Source of the DNA: a bacterium
GTDB lineage: Bacteria > Margulisbacteria > Marinamargulisbacteria > SXXA01
DNA: 5,263 nt
Assembly (NCBI GenBank): GCA_018402095.1
Contig: JAGYJO010000104.1
Coordinates: 1-5,263 of the forward strand
Reading direction: 5' to 3'
Shown: one piece after another, positions 1 to 5,156 of the stretch
Layout: each line of letters starts with the position of its first letter
How positions within the stretch are numbered: position 1 is the stretch's first letter
Translations under genes and position numbers: made by a program
Notes under the pieces: model-generated
The model's input: only the letters and a program-made list of their open reading frames with translations
Told to the model about the DNA's origin: nothing
Databases searched by the model: none

Positions 1-27
1 TTTAGCGAAGGGGGACGAATCCTCGAA
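1..27. repeat. Dispersed repeat, copy A (cut by window edge)
   Basis: These bases match 1624-1650 in the same orientation with only two mismatches in 27, at the two bases after the shared TTTAGCGAAGGGGGAC. The repeat probably continues to the left of the window, since in copy B the matching sequence is the right arm of a hairpin. No coding role is visible. Together the two copies bracket the ATPase cassette and its neighbouring repeats. Confidence 0.75.
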
Positions 28-34
28 AAAGACG

Positions 35-59
35 CCTGCCCCTCCTGGGAGGGGGCAGG
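35..59. repeat. GC-rich hairpin
   Basis: CCTGCCCCTCC at 35-45 can pair with GGAGGGGGCAGG at 48-59 if one G is bulged, with a two-base turn. There is no adjacent T-run on either strand, so it does not look like a standard intrinsic terminator. It is best read as part of the non-coding repeat belt that fills 1-281. Confidence 0.55.
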
Positions 60-149
60 GGGTGGGCCTCGCATGGCTTTTTATCCGCAAAGAGTTACCA
101 GTCCACGATGTTTACAGCCTCAATCTTGGTGTGAACCCCTTAAAACGCA

Positions 150-249
150 CACCCCGCCCTGCGGGCACCCCTCTCAAAGAGGGGAATAAGACATTTGTTT
201 TAAAGTCCCCGCGCCTAGAGGAAGGGGGGCGGCGCAGCCTGACGGGGTG
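150..249. repeat. Fold-back (MITE-like) intergenic element
   Basis: The ends CACCCCG (150-156) and CGGGGTG (243-249) are inverted copies. Inside are GCCC/GGGC with a three-base loop (156-166) and a perfect 7-bp hairpin CCCCTCT/AGAGGGG (168-174 and 178-184). The right half repeats the left-half themes in inverted, degraded form (AGAGG, GGGGGGC, GCGCAGCC). The reading frames crossing this stretch translate to low-quality arginine- and proline-rich peptides, so I regard it as non-coding. Its resemblance to miniature inverted-repeat elements is inferred from shape; no target duplication was identified. Confidence 0.5.
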
Positions 250-281
250 GTCGATTCTTTTCGTAAGGCTCACGCCAAACC

Positions 282-322
282 AACCTTGCATATTGAAAAC
301 AACGTTTTCAATATGCAAGGTT
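282..322. repeat. Perfect 41-bp palindrome downstream of ATPase gene
   Basis: AACCTTGCATATTGAAAAC (282-300) and its exact reverse complement (304-322) form 19-bp arms around a three-base centre, AAC. The right arm contributes the first two bases of the ATPase stop codon (complement of 321-323), so the reading frame ends inside the palindrome. There is no T-run, so it is not a standard terminator, although a 19-bp stem would protect an mRNA 3' end. The 304-322 arm is identical to 1514-1532 beyond the other end of the gene. Confidence 0.95.
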
Positions 323-1493
323 ACATCCCCTCTACCATCTCCACCAATTCACGTAACCCAATGGCCTCCACCCCATTTCCCAGAGGATAGCGGTCAGTGC
401 CAGCATGAATCACAAAGGCTTTTTTCGGTTGTAAATCAGCCAACGCGTTGTAAAAACCACGCTCAGGTTTTGCCGTTAACCCACGTTTGATCTCAATCGC
501 CCAAAGCCCCTTCTCCCCACCAAACTCCATCACCAAATCTATTTCAGCGCCTGCTGCCGTCGCATAAAAAGCAGACTGTGTCCGCTCTGGTGCAACGGCC
601 AATAAGGATTCGATCACAAAGCCTTCCCAGCTTTTCCCTACAACCGGATGCCCCGACAATTCATTCAGATCTCCAATACCCAACAGGGCATGCAAAAGCC
701 CACTATCACGCACATAGGTTCGGGGTGATTTAACCAAGCGTTTGCCTACATTCGCGTGATAGGGAGACAATCGACGAACCAATAACAAATCCACCAGTAA
801 ACTAATATAGGTGGTCACCGTTGGCGCACTGATCGAAAGCCCAGCTCCCAATTTCGAGGCATTGAGGAGTGTCCCTTGATTATGCGCGAGCATGGTCCAT
901 AGGCGCTCCAGGGTTTCACTGGGAATCCGGGGCCCAAATTGAGGCACATCTCGCTCCAAATACGTACGGATAAAGCTTCTCCTATTACGGAAACTATCTT
1001 GTTCATTTCGGGCAAGATAGCTATCCGGAAAGCCACCTCTCAGCCATAAGTCATTAATAGCGTTATTATGCGTATCGATCTCCAAAACATTCAGCGGGCC
1101 AAGATCAATATACTCAATACGGCCCGCCAAGCTTTCCCCAGATTGTCGTAGCAGGTCAATAGCTGCAGACCCCAATACCAAAAACCGCCCCGTTCGATTC
1201 CCTTTCCGACGACCTTGGTCAATCAGTCCGCGAAGCGTCTGAAAGAGCTCTGGCATACGGTGAATTTCATCCAACACCACCAATTTATCTTCATAATTCT
1301 TGAGAAACAATTCTGGATCTGTCAGCTTATCCCTATCCGTTTTAGACTCAAGATCGAGGTAAATAGAGGGACGACTATCCGATATCTCATGCGCCAGCGT
1401 GGTTTTCCCAACCTGACGTGGTCCGATCAGCCCAACAGCCGCCTGACGAGACAATGCTTCTCTAACATTATGAACAGCCAAACGAGATATCAT
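321..1493 (-). CDS. AAA ATPase with DUF4143 C-terminal region
   Basis: This 390-residue protein has the full layout of the AAA_14/DUF4143 family, cytoplasmic ATPases that are often multicopy and whose cellular role is unknown. The P-loop is GPRQVGKTT (residues 24-32), Walker B is LVVLDEIH (71-78, D75 and E76), and a sensor-1-like LVLGSA lies at 105-110. LRGGFPDSYLA (151-161) and YLERDVPQF (178-186) are typical of the family. A winged-helix-like segment spans about 205-255, followed by the KSPRTYVRDSGLLHALL signature (255-271). The C-terminus carries EIDLV and AIEIK (D319, E334, K336), the pattern of a PD-(D/E)XK nuclease-like fold. Length is normal and no frameshift is visible. The start at 1493 is the natural family start, but it has no spaced Shine-Dalgarno: AAGG touches the ATG, inside a palindrome. 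There is no partner gene, so a two-gene toxin-antitoxin reading is unsupported. Family assignment is firm; function is not. Confidence 0.93.
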   Translation of the reverse strand: MISRLAVHNVREALSRQAAVGLIGPRQVGKTTLAHEISDSRPSIYLDLESKTDRDKLTDPELFLKNYEDKLVVLDEIHRMPELFQTLRGLIDQGRRKGNRTGRFLVLGSAAIDLLRQSGESLAGRIEYIDLGPLNVLEIDTHNNAINDLWLRGGFPDSYLARNEQDSFRNRRSFIRTYLERDVPQFGPRIPSETLERLWTMLAHNQGTLLNASKLGAGLSISAPTVTTYISLLVDLLLVRRLSPYHANVGKRLVKSPRTYVRDSGLLHALLGIGDLNELSGHPVVGKSWEGFVIESLLAVAPERTQSAFYATAAGAEIDLVMEFGGEKGLWAIEIKRGLTAKPERGFYNALADLQPKKAFVIHAGTDRYPLGNGVEAIGLRELVEMVEGM

Positions 1494-1532
1494 CCTTGCA
1501 TATTAAAAAGTTTGTTTTCAATATGCAAGGTT
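1492..1532. repeat. Imperfect palindrome, second copy, over ATPase start codon
   Basis: The right arm (1514-1532) is identical to 304-322. The left arm (1492-1510) matches 282-300 at 16 of 19 positions; the changes are at 1493, 1505 and 1510. The three-base centre is TTT instead of AAC. Change 1493 supplies the A of the ATPase ATG, and change 1505 turns CAATAT into TAATAT on the minus strand. In RNA from further upstream the start codon would sit at the base of a long stem and be partly hidden. The two palindromes and the gene therefore make one unit. Confidence 0.93.
1494..1528 (-). promoter_or_regulatory. Candidate sigma-70-like promoter in the palindrome (leaderless start)
   Basis: On the minus strand TTGCAT (1528-1523) is followed by exactly 17 bases and then TAATAT (1505-1500). 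The match is 3 of 6 to the -35 consensus and 4 of 6 to the -10. With the usual -7 to +1 distance, transcription would begin at 1493, the A of the ATPase ATG, giving a leaderless message. This fits the missing Shine-Dalgarno. The fit is suggestive rather than strong; AT-rich repeats produce such matches by chance. Confidence 0.4.
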
Positions 1533-1562
1533 AATCAACATATAACTGTTTCCTAGGGGGAG

Positions 1563-1596
1563 AGGGATTGAAAGGGCGATAGCCCTTTCAATCCCT
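1563..1596. repeat. Strong stem-loop repeat (15-bp arms, GATA loop)
   Basis: AGGGATTGAAAGGGC (1563-1577) pairs perfectly with GCCCTTTCAATCCCT (1582-1596) around the loop GATA. The left arm plus two loop bases recurs exactly as a 16-mer at 5160-5175, and a degenerate relative lies at 3172-3198. That marks a dispersed repeat rather than a gene-specific terminator. No T-run follows on either strand. It lies between the ATPase cassette and the 3' end of the dehydrogenase-like gene, where it could still stabilise RNA ends. Confidence 0.85.
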
Positions 1597-1604
1597 GGAG
1601 GTCA

Positions 1605-1650
1605 AGGATGAGTCCGCCGTAGCTTTAGCGAAGGGGGACTCATCCTCGAA
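1605..1650. repeat. Hairpin repeat containing copy B of the left-edge repeat
   Basis: AGGATGAGTCC (1605-1615) pairs perfectly with GGACTCATCCT (1636-1646). The loop can pair further as CC with GG past a G-G mismatch. Positions 1624-1650 match 1-27 at 25 of 27 bases. The inner part (GTCCGCCGTAGC... CGAAGGGGGAC) has the look of widely dispersed intergenic hairpins. It lies 118 bp beyond the stop of the dehydrogenase-like gene, reading on the minus strand, and could block transcription from it, although no U-tract is present. Confidence 0.8.
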
Positions 1651-1767
1651 GCGCATAGTCCCCTACGAAAAAACGATCACTAAGCAACGTTTTGCAAACA
1701 CTGCCTAGCCATACTTAGAGAGGAACGCACACAACGAACACTGGTGCCAGCCGTGCTTACAGGATTT

Positions 1768-2940
1768 TTACTTAACCCCAGTCATGGATAAAGTGAGGCT
1801 ACCCCCCTCATGCGGGTACGCCGCCTTGCGGTTTTGGAAGGCAAGAATAGCAGGATTTTGAATCACGCCTCTATTGATAGGAATCGCTCTGCGTATGGTC
1901 TCATTCTTTTCCCAACTATCTCGACCACCGATCACTGTAGGGAGATATACAATCAACGCTGCAGAAATAGCCCGTGAGGCACTTTCCCACAAATAACTCG
2001 GCGTGTGATCAACGGCATAATAATCAACACCATCCACCCGAAACATAGGGGTCTCAAATGTCGTTGGCTTCGCAAAATAGAACCCCATATTTTCATCACA
2101 GCTCACATCTATGATTAGAGACCCCGGTTTGAGACAGGATTTTTCGGATTCCGTCACAAAATAAATGGGGTGGTTGGGATCCTGAAATGTCCCGTTAATG
2201 ATAATCTCTGATTCCCCAAGCAAGTCACTTAACGGCCGCTCAGAACCATCATGCTCTACCAGCATCATGCGCGATTCGCCAGCAACGCCTTCTCTTAAAT
2301 GAATATAATGACAATCCAAAACTTCTTCGCGGACTTCTTCATCGGGTCGCTGAATGCATATCGTAATGTCACGAAACCCATGTGCTTTGAGCGCATATAT
2401 CGCCCCACGACTAACCGCCCCAAAGCTGAAAATAACCACTTTACGTTGGTTGCCATAATGTCCATCGATACCTTTGAGCTGCAGCGCATGTAGAACAGCA
2501 CAGTAACCTGCCATTTCGTTATTTTTATAAAAACTATGACGCCCCATCTCACCACTAGACCGCCAAATAAACATATCCTCAAATGCGATCAATGTCTGCC
2601 TGCGATCTATCGCCACCTGCGTAATCGCACGTTGCTGAGAACAATGGGGGTACCCCCAGAGAATGCCACCTTCACGAAGCTCTTGCAAATCCGCCAGCAT
2701 AGGCTTGGCCATCATCGTCACATCCATGGTGGCCAACAGCTCAGACCGGGTTGCAACACCACCTGTCTGTGCTGAAATTTCTGCATCCGACACACCAAAA
2801 CGAAGTCCATAACCTTCTTCAAATGTCATTTGACGTCGAATGGCCTCTGGTAATCGGCAAAAATGCGCCGGGTGAATAGGAACACGTCGCTCATCCTGCT
2901 TCTTCGAGGTCCCAACAACACCTATAGTCAACTGACTCAT
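1768..2940 (-). CDS. AlaDH/PNT-superfamily dehydrogenase, N5-(carboxyethyl)ornithine synthase-like
   Basis: This 390-residue soluble protein has the alanine dehydrogenase/transhydrogenase layout. An N-terminal ERRVPIHP (17-24) corresponds to the substrate-binding ENRVALTP region. MAKPM (77-81) carries K79, and GYPHC (96-100) carries H99, matching the substrate Lys and catalytic His of alanine dehydrogenase. NNEMAGYCAV (140-149) comes next, then a nucleotide-binding segment KVVIFSFGAVSRGA (167-180). IIDVSCDE (276-283) supplies D278. The segments FQDPNHPIYFV (252-262) and VDHTPSYLWESAS (310-322) differ from true alanine dehydrogenases and resemble N5-(1-carboxyethyl)-L-ornithine synthases, which join pyruvate to ornithine reductively. 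The substrate here is inferred, and another opine-type or amino-acid dehydrogenase is possible. The start is well supported: AGGAG at 2951-2947 lies six bases before the ATG. Its own promoter is likely, given the 424-bp gap to ilvD upstream. Confidence 0.85.
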   Translation of the reverse strand: MSQLTIGVVGTSKKQDERRVPIHPAHFCRLPEAIRRQMTFEEGYGLRFGVSDAEISAQTGGVATRSELLATMDVTMMAKPMLADLQELREGGILWGYPHCSQQRAITQVAIDRRQTLIAFEDMFIWRSSGEMGRHSFYKNNEMAGYCAVLHALQLKGIDGHYGNQRKVVIFSFGAVSRGAIYALKAHGFRDITICIQRPDEEVREEVLDCHYIHLREGVAGESRMMLVEHDGSERPLSDLLGESEIIINGTFQDPNHPIYFVTESEKSCLKPGSLIIDVSCDENMGFYFAKPTTFETPMFRVDGVDYYAVDHTPSYLWESASRAISAALIVYLPTVIGGRDSWEKNETIRRAIPINRGVIQNPAILAFQNRKAAYPHEGGSLTLSMTGVK

Positions 2941-3040
2941 AGCAATCTCCTAGATCCTTCCAAACAGAAAAAAGAGTAACCACGCACTAAGCAATAGGTC
3001 ATGGATTACTGAAACAAACGGATTAGGATTTCATTACGAG

Positions 3041-3055
3041 TTTGATATGATCAAA
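3041..3055. promoter_or_regulatory. Short dyad, possible operator
   Basis: TTTGAT (3041-3046) and ATCAAA (3050-3055) are perfect inverted repeats around ATG. The dyad lies about 100 bp upstream of the dehydrogenase-like start, a plausible regulator site. It also contains TATGAT (3046-3051), a good -10 on the plus strand with a weak TTAGGA (3023-3028) 17 bases before it. No specific regulator is recognised. Confidence 0.3.
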
Positions 3056-3178
3056 AATGCTTTAAAGCCGGCTCAAAAGCCCAGGCGATGTTAGTGCCCA
3101 CTATCACGCTAAGGTCACTAAATCACACCATACCGATTAGCACCATACCAGTAAGCAGATCCTAGAGAGAGGGGACTC

Positions 3179-3198
3179 AAAAGGGTACCAGCCCTTTT
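3179..3198. terminator. Bidirectional terminator-like hairpin
   Basis: AAAAGGG (3179-3185) pairs with CCCTTTT (3192-3198) around six bases. The stem carries A on its 5' side and T on its 3' side on both strands, the shape of a weak bidirectional terminator. On the minus strand it lies about 170 bp past the ilvD stop. It also resembles the 1563-1596 repeat (AAAGGG...AGCCCTTT core), so it may be a decayed member of that family rather than a dedicated terminator. Confidence 0.45.
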
Positions 3199-3206
3199 AG
3201 CTCTAT

Positions 3207-3243
3207 TTTCGTGCTCGCCAGAGGCGAGCACGAGGTCTTTTTT
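3207..3243 (+). terminator. Intrinsic terminator reading on the plus strand, with no plus-strand gene
   Basis: TCGTGCTCGCC (3209-3219) pairs perfectly with GGCGAGCACGA (3223-3233) around AGA. Two T-G wobbles extend it to 3207/3235, and TCTTTTTT (3236-3243) follows directly. This is a textbook terminator on the plus strand; the minus strand shows only AAAATAG after the stem. All recognisable genes here are on the minus strand, so its client is unknown. It could be part of a repeat or end an unannotated small RNA. Confidence 0.55.
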
Positions 3244-3244
3244 C

Positions 3245-3259
3245 GGGGGCTACGCCCCC
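3245..3259. repeat. Short GC hairpin
   Basis: GGGGGC (3245-3250) pairs with GCCCCC (3254-3259) around TAC, immediately after the T-run of the preceding terminator. On the minus strand it is the first stem met downstream of ilvD and is followed by GAAAAAAG, not a U-tract. Such short GC hairpins are often dispersed intergenic repeats; no function is assigned. Confidence 0.6.
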
Positions 3260-3364
3260 TGAATCCTTGTTAGGAAGCGATTGCCCATAGCAGGATCGAT
3301 TACCAGTTCATTGCTCCGCGTTGAACTTGCATCCAAAGGGCGGGGTAACCCTTGCTAAAAAGCT

Positions 3365-5107
3365 TTAGCCGTTATCCATAACAGCGCCAGTATTGGCACT
3401 CAAAACATGCTGGCTATAGCGTCCCAACCACCCACGCTTGATCGGGGGCTCAAACTTAGGAAGCTGTGCAAGCCGTGACTGCAACTCTTCATCGGAAATC
3501 ATGACATTCATCGTACGCTTATGTCCGTCAATTTGAATCATATCTCCATCTTGGATCGCGGCGATAGGCCCACCAGCGGCAGCTTCTGGCGACATATGTC
3601 CAATCGACAAGCCACGTGTCCCACCGGAAAAACGACCATCCGTAATCAAGGCCGCTTTGGTACCACGACCTTTGAGTGCCGACGTTGGGGACAGCATCTC
3701 TTGCATCCCTGGCCCACCCTTCGGTCCTTCATAGCGAATGACAACCACATCTCCATTTTTGACATCGCCACGCAAGATAGCCGTCAGGGCATCTTCTTGG
3801 GAGTCATAACACTTGGCGGCACCTTCGAAAACCATCATATCATCATCAACCCCGGCCGTTTTCACTACCGAACCATCTGGTGCAATGTTGCCATATAGAA
3901 TGGCCAAACCACCTACTTGAGAAAAGGCATTCTCGCCTATACGAATCACGTCGCCATCCGCATCCGGTGCCGCATCGATCTGGTCCCGAAGGCTCCCCAT
4001 GCAGGTTTGAAGGTCCGGATTAAACTGATGCCCTTCATGCTGCATAACCGCTTTGAGAATCGCAGGAATACCACCCACGCGGTTCACATCTTCCACATGC
4101 ACGTCCGGTCTAGACGGCGATACTTTGCACACATTTGGTGTCACATCCGCAAGAAGGTTGATCCGCTCTAGGGGATAATCGATCCCGGCTTCATGGGCCA
4201 ATGCCAACGTATGCAAAACCGTATTGGTCGATCCACCCATCGCCAAATCCAAAATAAAGGCATTGTCGATAGACCCTTTGCTCAAGATATCTGAAGGACG
4301 AATATTTTTTTCCAACAACACACCAATTTGGTCCGCAATCGTGGTGAACAACGCAATACGATCAGGGTTGATTTCCCATGTGTTTTTGGATTTATCCACC
4401 CAACGTGCGGCAGGAATAGAGCCATTTCCAGGCAAGGCCAGGCCCAAAACCTCTGCCAAACAGTTCATAGAGTTTGCCGTGAACATCCCCGCACAACTGC
4501 CACAGGTACGGCAGGCTTTCTCGGCTATTTTGATCAATTCATTCTCGGTAATCTTGCCAGCCGCTTCTTGGCCCACACCTTCGAAAACCGTCACCAAATC
4601 TGAATGGTCCGCACCGGCCAACATGGGACCACCACTCACATACAACGCCGGAATATCGAGACGCGCCATCGCATTGAGCATCCCCGGTACGATTTTGTCG
4701 CAATTCCCAATACCAATCCAAGCATCACAAGGGTGCGCCCCGACAATGGTTTCGATCTGATCGGTAATTAGCTCACGGGAGGGCAATGAATATTTCATCC
4801 CAAAATGCCCCATGGCGATACCATCATCCACACAGCCGCCCACGTTGGCATACCAGACATTGTAGCCACGCTCTTTGAGCAAAGAGACCAAGCGCTCACC
4901 CAAAACATTCAAATGCGCATGCCCTGGAATTTGTGTCGTATAGGAGTTCACCACCGTAATAAACGGTTTTTTGCGATCGGAGACTTGGTTGATAACACCG
5001 GCGGCAATCATCAACGCGGCAGCACCCAACATGTGGTTACCCTCTGCGACAATCCGGCTGCCCCGTTTTTGGATACGCTCAAATCCTTCATTAATAGCTT
5101 TTGGCAT
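3365..5107 (-). CDS. ilvD: Dihydroxy-acid dehydratase (IlvD)
   Basis: IlvD converts 2,3-dihydroxy-isovalerate and 2,3-dihydroxy-3-methylvalerate to the keto-acid precursors of valine and isoleucine, using an Fe-S cluster and Mg2+ in the cytoplasm. Using the start at 5107 (580 residues), hallmarks are VDDGIAMGH (93-101), GNCDK (134-138, C136), CGSCAGMFTANSMNC (202-216), AMGGSTNTVLH (289-299), YEGPKGGPGMQEM (459-471) and DGRFSGGTRGLSIGH (490-504), whose SGG serine is the presumed catalytic base. The C-terminus RYSQHVLSANTGAV is typical. The early motif reads IPGHAHL (60-66) as in the Escherichia coli [4Fe-4S] enzyme, not the PCN form of [2Fe-2S] enzymes, so an oxygen-sensitive cluster is inferred. 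The stretch at 20-42 departs from the usual RxxLLRATG, and an extra C92 precedes VDDG. I chose 5107 over an in-frame ATG at 5122 because AGGAG (5119-5115) lies seven bases before it. A related sugar-acid dehydratase is a less likely alternative. Confidence 0.92.
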   Translation of the reverse strand: MPKAINEGFERIQKRGSRIVAEGNHMLGAAALMIAAGVINQVSDRKKPFITVVNSYTTQIPGHAHLNVLGERLVSLLKERGYNVWYANVGGCVDDGIAMGHFGMKYSLPSRELITDQIETIVGAHPCDAWIGIGNCDKIVPGMLNAMARLDIPALYVSGGPMLAGADHSDLVTVFEGVGQEAAGKITENELIKIAEKACRTCGSCAGMFTANSMNCLAEVLGLALPGNGSIPAARWVDKSKNTWEINPDRIALFTTIADQIGVLLEKNIRPSDILSKGSIDNAFILDLAMGGSTNTVLHTLALAHEAGIDYPLERINLLADVTPNVCKVSPSRPDVHVEDVNRVGGIPAILKAVMQHEGHQFNPDLQTCMGSLRDQIDAAPDADGDVIRIGENAFSQVGGLAILYGNIAPDGSVVKTAGVDDDMMVFEGAAKCYDSQEDALTAILRGDVKNGDVVVIRYEGPKGGPGMQEMLSPTSALKGRGTKAALITDGRFSGGTRGLSIGHMSPEAAAGGPIAAIQDGDMIQIDGHKRTMNVMISDEELQSRLAQLPKFEPPIKRGWLGRYSQHVLSANTGAVMDNG

Positions 5108-5114
5108 GGTGACT

Positions 5115-5119
5115 CTCCT
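5115..5119 (-). promoter_or_regulatory. Ribosome binding site that decides the ilvD start
   Basis: AGGAG reads on the minus strand with a seven-base spacer to the ATG at 5107. An in-frame ATG at 5122 would place this Shine-Dalgarno inside the coding region as residues 2-3, and no comparable site precedes that ATG. The downstream ATG is therefore preferred, giving a protein starting MPKAINEGF. Confidence 0.8.
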
Positions 5120-5135
5120 CATGGCTGAATTTTTT

Positions 5136-5156
5136 ATAGTACCTCAATAATACTAT
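5136..5156. promoter_or_regulatory. AT-rich dyad between the partial gene and ilvD
   Basis: ATAGTA (5136-5141) and TACTAT (5151-5156) are perfect 6-bp inverted repeats, nine bases apart. The dyad overlaps the TAG stop of the upstream partial gene (5153-5155) and ends 28 bp before the ilvD start. TACTAT or TATTAT on the minus strand could serve as a -10, but no good -35 is found at proper spacing. It is a possible operator or weak hairpin for ilvD control. Confidence 0.3.

Larger units (their letters stand above)
2941..3364. other. Non-coding spacer rich in hairpins between ilvD and the dehydrogenase-like gene
   Basis: No reading frame here has convincing coding quality. The spacer holds, from left to right: the AGGAG site of the dehydrogenase-like gene (2947-2951), a dyad at 3041-3055, a 9-bp direct repeat CACCATACC at 3126-3134 and 3141-3149 (15-bp period), and three hairpins between 3179 and 3259. 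Just downstream of the ilvD stop, 3336-3355 has only a weak AAGGG/CCCTT pairing. No minus-strand promoter could be assigned with confidence. Confidence 0.7.

Noticed and set aside
62..490. Plus-strand 142-residue reading frame
   Set aside because: It crosses the fold-back element, the perfect palindrome and the antisense of the ATPase 3' end. It has no ribosome binding site and encodes a low-quality Pro/Arg/Thr-rich peptide.
815..1036. Minus-strand 73-residue frame inside the ATPase gene
   Set aside because: It is an out-of-frame shadow of a gene whose own frame carries all family motifs.
321..1493. Toxin-antitoxin module
   Set aside because: Only one gene lies between the palindromes, and no small partner frame with a start signal is seen beside it.
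282..1532. CRISPR array or classical insertion sequence
   Set aside because: There are only two repeat copies with a full gene between them, no short regular spacers, no transposase motif and no recognisable target-site duplication outside 282 and 1532.
4224..4760. Plus-strand 178-residue reading frame and other plus frames inside 3365-5107
   Set aside because: They are antisense to conserved ilvD motifs, which explain the sequence fully.
5108..5122. ilvD start at the ATG at 5122
   Set aside because: The Shine-Dalgarno AGGAG lies at 5115-5119, correctly spaced only for the ATG at 5107; nothing comparable precedes 5122.
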